Positions 15,023 to 22,582 are shown, counted from the stretch's first letter. The stretch is DNA of 22,714 bases from an uncultured Paenibacillaceae bacterium (GCA_937874515.1 CALNBV010000246.1:1-22714); one strand, 5' to 3'. Notes: generated by a model from the letters alone, not told the origin. Made by a program: numbers and translations.

Positions 15023-16216
15023 TTAATCATTTACTATTAAAAAATCATAAGGGCTAAGGCTTTTTAAATTAAGTTTTCTTTCAAGTAAAATTTCCGGAAT
15101 TCCTGTAATCTTTACTTGTTTTTCTAGTTTTCCTGTTTTTAGTTCATATTTTTCAATGAAATGTTTCTTTATTGCAGGATTATATCTAAAAAAGTAGAGA
15201 GAGTCGCCATTAAAACTAATTTCTTGATCATATCTTAAAAGAGATTGATTAAACTCTTTAAATGAAAACTTTTTCTTTATTTCCTTCGTTTCAGAATGAA
15301 ATGTATAAACATCTCCTAAACCATCTACAAAATATAATTCCTTCTCATAAATATAAGCGGATCTGTTTGAATTCATAATAAGAGTTTTGTTTATATCATC
15401 CATATCTTTATAATTAATCAGGGTAAACATATCTTGAGCATAAGACTGTTTATTTACTCGTATTAATGAAACTTTCCCGTTAAAACCATCTTGATATTGT
15501 GCCATAATGATATAATAATAATCTTTATCAGCAAGTACAGGCGAAACAGGAGCTAATCCATTTTCTGACTCTATATTTGTTAACTGTTTAACCTGAAGTT
15601 TATCGTCAAAACTTACTTCTTTCAAAGCAAATTTAGACTGATCATTCGTATTGTCATCATCAGACGTTAAGAGATAAATACGATCATCAATCAACCCTGA
15701 AGATTCAATATAATAGGGAATTGTATCCGTATAGAAACCTTTTTCATTTCCATATCGAACATCAGAGTTGTACCCATTTTGGCTGAATCCCGAATTGTAA
15801 ATACTAAAAAAGATATTTTCCCTTTCGATATAACCTGAAAGTACTCCCGTATGCTGATATTTCTCCATGGGAAATTCCTGATAGCCATTTCCAAGCAATC
15901 TAACTTTATTTTTTTCTTCTAAAAATAATTTATCTTTACTTTTGGCTAAGTTTCCAACTTCAAGCCCTTGCATTTTCAACCCCTTCGCTTGTCCATCTTG
16001 ATCAATAAATACCCCATAACTAACACCCATTCCATCCAAATCCTGATCAGCTGTTGTAGAAAAGTAAATCACAGCCATTTTATCCTTTAAAAAATTGGGG
16101 TTTTCTAATTCTGCTTTATCGACAAGTTTACTAGTACTGCCTAGATATATGTAAAGAAATAATCCAAGGACTAAAAGAATAATGATAGATAACACCATAA
16201 GAATGATTTTTTTCAT
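15023..16216 (-). CDS. Membrane-anchored extracytoplasmic protein of unknown function
   Basis: 397 residues with an N-terminal signal anchor (MKKIILMVLSIIILLVLGLF) and no further membrane helix, so the bulk should lie outside the membrane. I do not recognise a family. The body has repeated beta-hairpin-like units with aromatic strands about 40-60 residues apart (DDRIYLLTSD, KDYYYIIMAQ, KELYFVDGLGDVYTF, GDSLYFFRYN), which would suit a beta-propeller or similar repeat fold (inference). There are no cysteines. ATG at 16216 follows GGGG at 9 nt, a modest site. The frame is open 13 codons further upstream. Its first 86 bases overlap, in another frame, the end of the truncated peptidase gene. The region is distinctly AT-rich. 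Confidence 0.7.
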   Translation of the reverse strand: MKKIILMVLSIIILLVLGLFLYIYLGSTSKLVDKAELENPNFLKDKMAVIYFSTTADQDLDGMGVSYGVFIDQDGQAKGLKMQGLEVGNLAKSKDKLFLEEKNKVRLLGNGYQEFPMEKYQHTGVLSGYIERENIFFSIYNSGFSQNGYNSDVRYGNEKGFYTDTIPYYIESSGLIDDRIYLLTSDDDNTNDQSKFALKEVSFDDKLQVKQLTNIESENGLAPVSPVLADKDYYYIIMAQYQDGFNGKVSLIRVNKQSYAQDMFTLINYKDMDDINKTLIMNSNRSAYIYEKELYFVDGLGDVYTFHSETKEIKKKFSFKEFNQSLLRYDQEISFNGDSLYFFRYNPAIKKHFIEKYELKTGKLEKQVKITGIPEILLERKLNLKSLSPYDFLIVND

Positions 16217-16643
16217 ATTTACGGACCCCATATTTAGGAACAGATTCAATAACAATATTTGTGGCGTAATACATTCCTACATGACCATGATTTAAATATG
16301 CTGTTGATGAAGGAGTATAGTAAATATCCCCCTTTGTGCTAACTCCAATAATATACTTTCCACCACCTTCCCCATATGCTTTTCTAGTGCCTTGTTCTTT
16401 TTTTGCCTTTTCGGCATCTTTCACCAATTCTCCGTATATTTGCTTTAATACCGCATCAATTTCAGTTTTTTGAGTTTTAGAAATCTCTTCAGCATTTTTT
16501 AATAGTTCCTTAGCTGTCAAACTAGGCTCCATTTTAATAATTTCATTAACATATGCTGTTCTACTTTTCTCAAACGCAAAAGATTGGGTAGGTACACCAA
16601 ATACAACAAGTGAAGCTAAAGTTACTGCTAATAACTTTTTCAT
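16131..16643 (-). pseudogene. Secreted permuted papain/NlpC-like (YiiX/YycO) protein, 3' half missing
   Basis: The frame codes for 170 residues: a signal peptide (MKKLLAVTLASLVVFG, likely cleavage after QSFA), a helical region (about 30-90), then GDIYYTPS, the conserved NHGHVGMYY histidine motif and IVIESVPKYGVRKY. In YiiX/YycO-like permuted papain-fold proteins this is only the first half of the catalytic domain. The part with the catalytic cysteine (usually in a C-S-x-L motif) should follow but is absent; the mature frame has no cysteine. After KYGVRKY the reading continues in a wrong frame through the start of the next gene. A deletion joining the two genes explains this best. Ribosome site AAGGAGTG is 6 nt before the ATG, so the stub may still be made. 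Confidence 0.65.
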
Positions 16644-16680
16644 AAAATCACTCCTTATAAATAATTTTCTTATAATTCGG

Positions 16681-16686
16681 ATTATA
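16681..16686 (-). promoter_or_regulatory. -10 box of the YiiX-like gene
   Basis: TATAAT on the minus strand, about 38 bp before the ATG at 16643. No good -35 box lies 16-18 bp upstream. The bases before it (ATCCTTTATATAAT) resemble those before the HAD-operon promoter (AACCTTTATAAT). Confidence 0.4.
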
Positions 16687-16714
16687 TAAAGGATTTTAAA
16701 GACACATAAGTACT

Positions 16715-16746
16715 AAAAAAAATGGTACCTACAATTACAGGTACCA
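16715..16746 (-). terminator. Strong intrinsic terminator after the histidine kinase gene
   Basis: Perfect 8-bp stem TGGTACCT (16723-16730) with AGGTACCA (16739-16746), an 8-nt loop, and eight T residues on the minus strand (16715-16722). It separates the HAD-regulator-kinase operon from the YiiX-like gene. Confidence 0.9.
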
Positions 16747-16761
16747 CCAAGAAATATTTCT

Positions 16762-18105
16762 TTATTGTGATGGAAAGGATAAACTTACCGTAGTTCCTTT
16801 TCCCTCATCACTGTATATTTTTAAAAATCCATTATGTTTATTCAGAACTTGATAACAATAGCTTAAGCCTAAACCAAAATTAAGAGTTGCTTTTTTAGTA
16901 GAAAAAAAAGGCTCAAACACCCGTTCCAATTGATGTTTTGAAATACCCTCACCGTTATCCCTAATACTTATGATTAAATACTTTTTCTCTTTAAAAACCT
17001 CTACCTCAATATGCCCTTGATCCTTCATGGCGTCGATTGAATTATTTATAATATTTAACAATACTTCTTTAACATGGTATGGATCACACTTCAGTATCAA
17101 ATTCGATGGAATGTTATTATTAATCACAATCTCTTTTTTGGTAATGGACATATGCTTTAACATTAACACATCATTTAGCAACTCATTTACGGAGCAATCC
17201 TGTCTATTCAAAATAATTTCTTGTGTCTTTTCCTGGTATCTTTTCATCATTTCCATTAAATGTTCTGATGAGGACTCAATGATGTTTAATTCAAAAGGAA
17301 CCTCACGTTGGGAATTGTTATATTCCTGTTTTAGATTGAATGCACATGCATTTATTTTTACAATCTGATTTTTTATTGCATGATTTAACATTTCGCTTCC
17401 ATTTGTCATTGCTCTCAATGAATGCTCTAATTGTTTATTCTCAAATTTAACTTTAATTCCAAAAGCATCATATTTGGTAATAAAAATAAGGAAAAAAACA
17501 AACAAAAAACCAATAGAAATTACATTTAGCCTATAACCTTCATAAATGTTAAAAACCCGTAGAATATATACACCCACCAACTGAATCAATACAGGAAATA
17601 CAAGAATAATGGTAAAACCTTTGCTTCTTTTTAGATGATTGTTTTTTTCTCCCCTATAACTTTTAATAAGAAAATAAAAACCGAAAATGATATAGGGAGC
17701 TACCCAAATAATCATGAATGGATAGTTAAACTGTGGATCAGGGTAAAAAGGGAAACTTGTAAACAGCATGAAAAAAATGGGTAATAATAGAAGACCACTT
17801 ATTTTGTTAAAACCTTTTCCCTTCACAACCTGACTATAAGACAACGAAAATAAAAGAAAGAAATAAGGCAAACCTAATATATTAATCAAAGATGCGATTA
17901 CAGCGATCCAATTTAAACTAATATGTATATTTTGACTTAAAGAACCCTCCTGGTATAAATAAGGTATTATTATTTCGGTTACAACTCTTCCAAATGCACC
18001 ACAACCACCAGCAAAAGCAGTAAATGAAGCCCATTTTAGACGTTTTGAATCAATAAAAAAGGTAATAATGGCAATTGCCCATAAAACAATAAATATAAAA
18101 ATCAT
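16762..18105 (-). CDS. Sensor histidine kinase with seven-TM-type N-terminus
   Basis: 447 residues. The first ~212 contain about seven hydrophobic helices (near 1-17, 27-50, 65-90, 104-120, 129-147, 163-183, 192-212) with little outside the membrane. The phospho-acceptor region LNHAIKNQIVKI has its histidine near 242. The ATPase domain has the N-box NIINNSIDAM (351-360), G1 DNGEGIS (383-389), the F-box VFEPFFSTK and G2 GLGLSY (411-416). The signal is unknown; a membrane-borne or lipid-soluble cue is plausible given the lack of a large external domain. The response regulator gene ends 19 bp upstream, so it is its likely partner. ATG at 18105; the ribosome site (GGTG) is weak. A strong terminator follows. 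Confidence 0.9.
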   Translation of the reverse strand: MIFIFIVLWAIAIITFFIDSKRLKWASFTAFAGGCGAFGRVVTEIIIPYLYQEGSLSQNIHISLNWIAVIASLINILGLPYFFLLFSLSYSQVVKGKGFNKISGLLLLPIFFMLFTSFPFYPDPQFNYPFMIIWVAPYIIFGFYFLIKSYRGEKNNHLKRSKGFTIILVFPVLIQLVGVYILRVFNIYEGYRLNVISIGFLFVFFLIFITKYDAFGIKVKFENKQLEHSLRAMTNGSEMLNHAIKNQIVKINACAFNLKQEYNNSQREVPFELNIIESSSEHLMEMMKRYQEKTQEIILNRQDCSVNELLNDVLMLKHMSITKKEIVINNNIPSNLILKCDPYHVKEVLLNIINNSIDAMKDQGHIEVEVFKEKKYLIISIRDNGEGISKHQLERVFEPFFSTKKATLNFGLGLSYCYQVLNKHNGFLKIYSDEGKGTTVSLSFPSQ

Positions 18106-18124
18106 AGATTCACCAACTTAATTT

Positions 18125-18739
18125 TCATAACCCTCTTCTCATAACTTTAACAATGGCTTCTCGACAGGAATGGGTTCCTAATTTTTTCAGGATGTGATTT
18201 ACCTGATTTTTAAGTGTTCTTTCTGTTTTATAAAGCCGATCTTTAATTTCGGCATGGGTTAAACCTTGTTCAACCAAATCAAATATTTCTCTTTCTGCCC
18301 TGGTTAAATTTTTTAATTGTTCCTCTTTTTTTAATCGGTAATAATCTTCAAGTAACACTTCATATGGGGTACGATTTCGAATAGTATGAATGATCTGCGG
18401 AATTTCTTTATAATTAAGCTTAGAAATATAGTGGATAGCCCCGGCTGTAAATGCATCCCTTATTACTTCTTCATCATTTAATGAAGTCAACATAATGATT
18501 TTACATTGCTTCGTGTTACTAATCTCAATGACCAATTCAATTCCATCAAGATTATTATCTGATAAATTAATATCTAGTAGTGCTACATCAAAATGAATGG
18601 ATTGAAGTAATAGTAGGGCTTCCTCCTTACTTTGAGCTGTACCTACAATTAAAATATTTTCTGATTGATTTAAAAAGTTGGTAATAATTTTTAACCACTG
18701 AGAATCATCATCTATAATAATTACTTTTATCTGTTCCAA
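18125..18739 (-). CDS. NarL/FixJ-type response regulator
   Basis: 204 residues. The receiver domain has the acidic pocket IIIDDD, the phospho-acceptor Asp near 56 in VALLDINLSD, the Thr/Ser in IIMLTSLND and the lysine in HYISKLNY. The LuxR-type helix-turn-helix is at about 140-200 (LTRAEREIFDLVEQGLTHAE, then TERTLKNQVNHILKKLGTHS). TTG at 18739 is preferred because AGGTGA lies 5 nt before it; GTG at 18748, directly after the HAD stop codon, has no site. That ribosome site overlaps the end of the HAD gene, so translation is coupled. It should be phosphorylated by the downstream kinase. Targets are unknown; the operon's own promoter and that of the YiiX-like gene are candidates. Confidence 0.92.
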   Translation of the reverse strand: MEQIKVIIIDDDSQWLKIITNFLNQSENILIVGTAQSKEEALLLLQSIHFDVALLDINLSDNNLDGIELVIEISNTKQCKIIMLTSLNDEEVIRDAFTAGAIHYISKLNYKEIPQIIHTIRNRTPYEVLLEDYYRLKKEEQLKNLTRAEREIFDLVEQGLTHAEIKDRLYKTERTLKNQVNHILKKLGTHSCREAIVKVMRRGL

Positions 18740-18748
18740 TTTTATCAC

Positions 18749-19432
18749 CTATTTATTTGAAATTGTTACTATGAAAAGAAAAGGTTTGTTTTGTAGCTTT
18801 TTCATCCACCTTTTTTCTTTAGAACTAACAACGATTGGATGGTCTACATAATTTAACATATTAAAATCATGTTTGGAATCAGCAATGGCAATGGTAGTGT
18901 GTGGATTATACGTCTTAATATAATTTAATTTGAAATCTTTAATGGATGCCAAATCTACTCGACTGCCATCACCCTGTTCAATGACTCTCAAACTAGTAAA
19001 AGGAACGCCAAAATAATCCCCATATTGTTTCACAACAGGCTCAATAGACGTTGACAACAAATGAACCTTCATATTTTTTCTTTTTAAATAGAAGATCAGG
19101 TCATGAATTTCCGTAATGAATTTGGACTGTAGCTTTCTTGCAAACAATTCCTTCGAGTAATCCTCTAACTCTTTTAAAGGATAGTTAGAATAATTGCCAT
19201 AAAAGGCCTTTTGAAACCAATCCCTGTTCACGAAATCAAGAATCCCATATAATGGCCCTTTAAGGATGAAAAAAAGTGAAACCCAAAGATAATAAAGAAT
19301 CGTATGTAAAGAGTTGGCTTTTATGAAAAACAATAAATCCAATACATTGCTTTTTGTGATGGTATTATCCACATCGATTACGACATCTTTAATATCCTTT
19401 TCAATTAATTCATCTATGTATTTTTTAAGCAC
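18749..19432 (-). CDS. HAD-superfamily phosphatase, subfamily IB (SerB-like)
   Basis: 227 residues. HAD motif I VIDVDNTITKSN (DxDxT), motif II LLSTS, the lysine in SIKDFKLNYI, and motif IV IADSKHDFNML with the two acidic metal ligands. A cap insert follows motif I and contains hydrophobic stretches (LHTILYYLWVSLFFILKGPL) that could touch the membrane. Relatives remove phosphate from phosphoserine, phospholipid precursors or other small molecules; the substrate is unknown. GTG at 19432 has GAGGTG 9 nt upstream; an in-frame GTG at 19444 has no site. It is the first gene of the operon with the response regulator and kinase, an uncommon partner for a two-component pair. The final KRWMKKLQNKPFLFIVTISNK tail is basic and hydrophobic. 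Confidence 0.85.
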   Translation of the reverse strand: MLKKYIDELIEKDIKDVVIDVDNTITKSNVLDLLFFIKANSLHTILYYLWVSLFFILKGPLYGILDFVNRDWFQKAFYGNYSNYPLKELEDYSKELFARKLQSKFITEIHDLIFYLKRKNMKVHLLSTSIEPVVKQYGDYFGVPFTSLRVIEQGDGSRVDLASIKDFKLNYIKTYNPHTTIAIADSKHDFNMLNYVDHPIVVSSKEKRWMKKLQNKPFLFIVTISNK

Positions 19433-19458
19433 TTTCCAAAACACCTCACTATTTTCAT

Positions 19459-19480
19459 ATTATAAAGGTTCTGGAAGGTT
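19459..19480 (-). promoter_or_regulatory. -10 box and tandem repeats upstream of the HAD-regulator-kinase operon
   Basis: TATAAT on the minus strand (19459-19464) with no recognisable -35 box. Instead two direct AACCTT repeats (19475-19480 and 19465-19470) lie exactly 10 bp apart, just upstream of the -10 box. This layout suits an activator-dependent promoter, perhaps autoregulated by the response regulator (inference). Confidence 0.45.
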
Positions 19481-19515
19481 TTAGGACGAAGAAAAAAAGA
19501 AATGCCTGTGAAACA

Positions 19516-19544
19516 TTGAATTCCTCAGGGAAATCCCTTAATAT
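19516..19544 (+). promoter_or_regulatory. Sigma-A promoter of the DedA gene
   Basis: TTGAAT (19516-19521) and TAATAT (19539-19544) with the optimal 17-bp spacer, about 80 bp before the start. The spacer contains the short palindrome AGGG-AAAT-CCCT. Confidence 0.6.
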
Positions 19545-19623
19545 TTTACTTATGAAAAGAAAAAATACGAGAAGTTTCATTCACATCTACTAACGTAAAA
19601 AGAGACTTCAATTCGGAGGCATA

Positions 19624-20262
19624 ATGAAAGAGTTCATTTTAACAGCATTAACAACACTCTCAGATTTAGGGTATTTAGGAATTGCTATAGGATTAATGAT
19701 TGAAGTGATCCCCAGTGAAATTGTTTTATCATACGGTGGCTTTCTCGTATCCCAGGGGAAAATTACGATAGTAGGGGCTGTTATTGCGGGGACAATTGGC
19801 GGTACCGTTGCCCAGCTCTTTCTTTACTGGTTAGGATCTTACGGAGGGCGGCCTGTCCTTGAAAAATACGGAAAATACATTCTCATTAAAACGAAACACA
19901 TTGAAATGGCGGAAGAGTGGTTCAACAAATATGGAACCAGCGTTATTTTTACCGCCCGCTTTATTCCGGTTGTAAGGCATGCCATTTCTATTCCGGCAGG
20001 GATCTCCAAAATGTCTTTCGCCAAATTTACAACCTACACTACACTTGCTGTGTTACCCTGGTCCATCTTCTTTATTTATCTTGGCCTCCAATTAGGAAAC
20101 AACTGGGCGAAGATTAATGAAATGGCTAAACCCTATATTGAACCTGTGATTATTGGTGCCATTATCATTACGGTAGGATATGTGCTGTGGACACTGGTTA
20201 AAAAATTTAATGCAAACCGCAATGAACAGATTAAAGCGGAAACCTTTAATAAAGAAAAATAG
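19624..20262 (+). CDS. DedA-family (SNARE-associated/VTT domain) membrane protein
   Basis: 212 residues with about five hydrophobic segments. DedA marks: a glutamate in a membrane segment near the start (IEVIPSEIVLSYGG), the glycine-rich GTIGGTVAQLFLYWLGSYGGR, and the signature FTARFIPVVRHAISIPAG followed by MSFAKFTTYT, with its conserved arginines. DedA proteins of Bacillus move undecaprenyl phosphate or phospholipids across the membrane and affect envelope stability; which of these applies here is not visible. GGAGG lies 4 nt before the ATG. It is monocistronic, between its own sigma-A promoter and a bidirectional terminator, and divergent from the HAD-kinase operon. Confidence 0.93.
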   Translation: MKEFILTALTTLSDLGYLGIAIGLMIEVIPSEIVLSYGGFLVSQGKITIVGAVIAGTIGGTVAQLFLYWLGSYGGRPVLEKYGKYILIKTKHIEMAEEWFNKYGTSVIFTARFIPVVRHAISIPAGISKMSFAKFTTYTTLAVLPWSIFFIYLGLQLGNNWAKINEMAKPYIEPVIIGAIIITVGYVLWTLVKKFNANRNEQIKAETFNKEK

Positions 20263-20284
20263 CTGAAGGGACACCCCTTCAGCT
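20261..20284. terminator. Bidirectional terminator, DedA gene and 3-hydroxybutyrate dehydrogenase gene
   Basis: A perfect 10-bp stem AGCTGAAGGG (20261-20270) with CCCTTCAGCT (20275-20284) and a 4-nt loop. T-rich tails follow on both strands (TTTCT on plus, ATTTTTCTTT on minus). It overlaps the DedA stop codon and lies 8 bp from the dehydrogenase stop. Confidence 0.9.
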
Positions 20285-20292
20285 TTTCTCAT

Positions 20293-21078
20293 CTATTGTG
20301 CGGTATATCCCCCGTCCACCACCACAGCCTGGCCCGTAATGCCCCCAGCCTTATCTCCAGAGAGGAAAAGGGCGTAATTGGCAATCTCGGCCACTGAAAG
20401 AAGGCGTTTTTGGGGAACTAAGGGATAGATCACATCCTCTAACACCTTTTCTAATGGTACTTTACGGGTGCGGGCTAAATCCCCCAATTGATTTCTCACC
20501 AGTTGGGTATCTACATAGCCTGGACAAATAGCATTAACGGTGATGCCATATTCTGCTCCTTCTAATGCAGCCACTTTCGTTAAACCAATCACTCCATGTT
20601 TAGCGCTATTGTATGCTGATTTCCCCGCAAAGCCTACCAGACCATTTATGGAGGCCATATTAATAATCCGCCCGTAATTTTGCTTTTTCATGATGGGGAA
20701 AACGTGTTTAATGGCCATGAAAGGGGCCACCAGCATAACCTTAAGCAAGAATTCAAATTTATCTGTGGGATACTCTTCGATGGGAGAAACAAATTGTAAT
20801 CCAGCATTATTAATGAGAATATCCAGCCTGCCGAACTTAGCAACAGTTTCATCGATTCCCTGGCAAAGGGCTTTTTCGTCGGTCACATCACAACCAATGC
20901 TAATGGCTGTATGTCCCAGATTTCGCAAGGCAACCGCTTCCTTTTCCGCTGCTGCTTTATTTAAATCACAAAGAGCAACACGGGCCCCTTCTGCCCCAAA
21001 GGTAGCAGCCAATTCCTTTCCAATTCCACTCCCTGCCCCTGTGATAAAGACAACCTGGTCTTGCACCATGTTCCCCAA
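20293..21078 (-). CDS. 3-hydroxybutyrate dehydrogenase (SDR family)
   Basis: Oxidises (R)-3-hydroxybutyrate to acetoacetate with NAD. 261 residues. The Rossmann motif TGAGSGIGKE is at about 14-23, then NNAGLQFVSPIEEYP, the catalytic Ser of NMASINGLVG, and YNSAKHG with the Tyr and Lys. AGLQFVSPIEE, LVPQKRLL and the C-terminal VVDGGYTAQ are typical for bacterial BdhA-type enzymes rather than general SDRs. The TTG start at 21078 is preferred: AGAAAGAGGGTGG, close to the full anti-16S complement, ends 4-5 nt before it. The ATG three codons later (21069) is too close to GGGGA. It follows scoB by 15 bp; B. subtilis has the same scoA-scoB-SDR order (yxjDEF). Confidence 0.92.
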   Translation of the reverse strand: MGNMVQDQVVFITGAGSGIGKELAATFGAEGARVALCDLNKAAAEKEAVALRNLGHTAISIGCDVTDEKALCQGIDETVAKFGRLDILINNAGLQFVSPIEEYPTDKFEFLLKVMLVAPFMAIKHVFPIMKKQNYGRIINMASINGLVGFAGKSAYNSAKHGVIGLTKVAALEGAEYGITVNAICPGYVDTQLVRNQLGDLARTRKVPLEKVLEDVIYPLVPQKRLLSVAEIANYALFLSGDKAGGITGQAVVVDGGYTAQ

Positions 21079-21093
21079 AGGTCCACCCTCTTT

Positions 21094-21744
21094 CTAATTC
21101 ATCTTTAAACCAGGCGTTAAAATCAAATCAGGTTCCGTACATTGGCGAATATCATCCACAGTAAAACCAGGAACAATTTCAATTAATTCCAGCCCATCTT
21201 CTGTCACATCAATGACCGCCCTGTCCGTAATAATCCGGTCTACTACCCCTTTCCCTGTTAAAGGAAGGGTACACTGGTTTAAAATTTTCGGTTCGCCATA
21301 TTTATTCACATGTTCCATAATGACCACAATCCGTTTCGCTCCATGGACCAAATCCATGGCTCCCCCCATGCCTTTCACCATTTTCCCAGGGATCATCCAG
21401 TTAGCCAAATCCCCATTTTCCGATACTTCCATGGCTCCTAGAATAGCAAGGTCAATATGTCCCCCTCGAATCATGGCAAAGGACTCTGCACTATCAAAAA
21501 GGGAAGCACCCGGCCTCATGGTGATGGTTTCTTTTCCTGCATTAATGAGTTCAGGATCTAATTCCTCTGGGAAGGGATAAGGCCCAATCCCTAATAACCC
21601 ATTCTCTGATTGGAGAATCACATGAAGGTTTGGCGGGATAAAGTTGGCTACCAGTGTGGGGATGCCAATGCCAAGATTTACATAAAATCCATCCTGAATT
21701 TCTTGGGATGCTTTTTTTGCAATTTGCTCCCTGGATAAAATCAT
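21094..21744 (-). CDS. scoB: 3-oxoacid CoA-transferase, subunit B
   Basis: 216 residues, the usual beta-subunit length. The catalytic glutamate lies in SENGLLGIGP, after GIGIPTLVANFIP. GAMEVSENGDLANWMIPGKM and the glycine-rich KGMGGAMDLV are typical of succinyl-CoA:acetoacetate CoA-transferase (ScoB/AtoA). The glutamate forms the CoA thioester while CoA moves to acetoacetate. ATG at 21744 is preceded by AAGGAGGGG. The A subunit is encoded 14 bp upstream. The adjacent dehydrogenase supports ketone-body use, though butyrate- or acetate-specific transferases look alike. Confidence 0.93.
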   Translation of the reverse strand: MILSREQIAKKASQEIQDGFYVNLGIGIPTLVANFIPPNLHVILQSENGLLGIGPYPFPEELDPELINAGKETITMRPGASLFDSAESFAMIRGGHIDLAILGAMEVSENGDLANWMIPGKMVKGMGGAMDLVHGAKRIVVIMEHVNKYGEPKILNQCTLPLTGKGVVDRIITDRAVIDVTEDGLELIEIVPGFTVDDIRQCTEPDLILTPGLKMN

Positions 21745-21758
21745 CCTTCTTCCCCTCC

Positions 21759-22448
21759 TTAAGCCCGTACTGTTCTTCGTTCAACCCGTTTCTCGTAATT
21801 GGTGCATTGAATCATTCGTTGCACATAAATACTGGGTGTATGAACGGTATCTGAATCTATATCACCGATTTCAACCAACTCTTCCACTTCAGCAATGGTT
21901 ATTTTTCCTGCTGCCGCCATCATGGGGTTAAAATTACGGGCAGTTTTGTTATATATTAAGTTTCCTAACCGATCCCCTTTTTGGGCCTTGATCAGGGAAA
22001 AGTCTGCTACCAATCCTGTTTCTAATAAATATTCCTTCCCTTTAAATAGCCGAACTTCCCGTCCCTCTGCCAGGGGGGTGCCCACTCCTGCTGGAGTATA
22101 AAAAGCGGGAATTCCTGCGCCACCTGCCCGTATCCGTTCGGCAAGGGTACCCTGGGGAACCAGTTCCACTTCCAATTCTCCTGATAAATACTGCCGTTCA
22201 AACTCCTTGTTCTCTCCCACATAAGAAGAAATCATTTTCTTAATCTGCCGATTCTGCAAAAGGAGACCAAGTCCCCAATCATCAACGCCACAATTGTTAG
22301 AAATAATCGTCAGGTCTTTCACTCCCAAATCCCTTACACCGAGAATTAACTTCTCTGGTATTCCTACCAGGCCAAAGCCACCTACCATAATCATCATTCC
22401 ATCCTTCATCCCTTGTAACGACTCTTCAATAGACGAGCAAACTGCCAT
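21759..22448 (-). CDS. scoA: 3-oxoacid CoA-transferase, subunit A
   Basis: 229 residues. The class I CoA-transferase alpha-subunit marks are GGFGLVGIPEKLI near the N-terminus, NNCGVDDWGLGLLL, GTLAERIRAGGAGIPAFYTP and YNKTARNFNPMMAAAGKITI. It pairs with the subunit B encoded next. ATG at 22448 is chosen because AAGGAG lies 8 nt before it; a GTG at 22457 falls within that site. First gene of the operon scoA-scoB-3-hydroxybutyrate dehydrogenase. In B. subtilis the equivalent genes follow a GntP-type permease gene; here a terminator lies upstream instead, so any permease would be separate. Confidence 0.93.
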   Translation of the reverse strand: MAVCSSIEESLQGMKDGMMIMVGGFGLVGIPEKLILGVRDLGVKDLTIISNNCGVDDWGLGLLLQNRQIKKMISSYVGENKEFERQYLSGELEVELVPQGTLAERIRAGGAGIPAFYTPAGVGTPLAEGREVRLFKGKEYLLETGLVADFSLIKAQKGDRLGNLIYNKTARNFNPMMAAAGKITIAEVEELVEIGDIDSDTVHTPSIYVQRMIQCTNYEKRVERRTVRA

Positions 22449-22528
22449 CAAAACCACTCCTTCATCCCTTTTTTTGATTTTGGAGCAATGGTTTATGGTA
22501 TCACTTGCTGCATAATCTTCTAAACAAA

Positions 22529-22556
22529 AATATATGCCCTAAGGTTGTGAATTATC
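22529..22556 (-). promoter_or_regulatory. Sigma-E-like promoter upstream of scoA
   Basis: On the minus strand GATAATT (22550-22556) is followed after 13 bp by CATATATT (22529-22536). The second box matches 7 of 8 positions of the sigma-E -10 consensus CATACANT; the first matches the KMATATT -35 box at 5 of 7. The B. subtilis counterpart is, from memory, in the mother-cell sigma-E regulon. Confidence 0.5.
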
Positions 22557-22582
22557 ATAGTTTATTTTGGTTACAAATCCAT

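Noticed and set aside
16131..16216. Programmed frameshift fusing the YiiX-like and membrane-anchored proteins
   Set aside because: The second gene has its own full signal anchor and start, and no slippery heptamer with a following structure stands out; a deletion is simpler.
22449..22580. Sigma-54 promoter or CcpA site before scoA
   Set aside because: No GG/GC pair with -24/-12 spacing and no cre-like palindrome were found; the sigma-E-like pair fits better.
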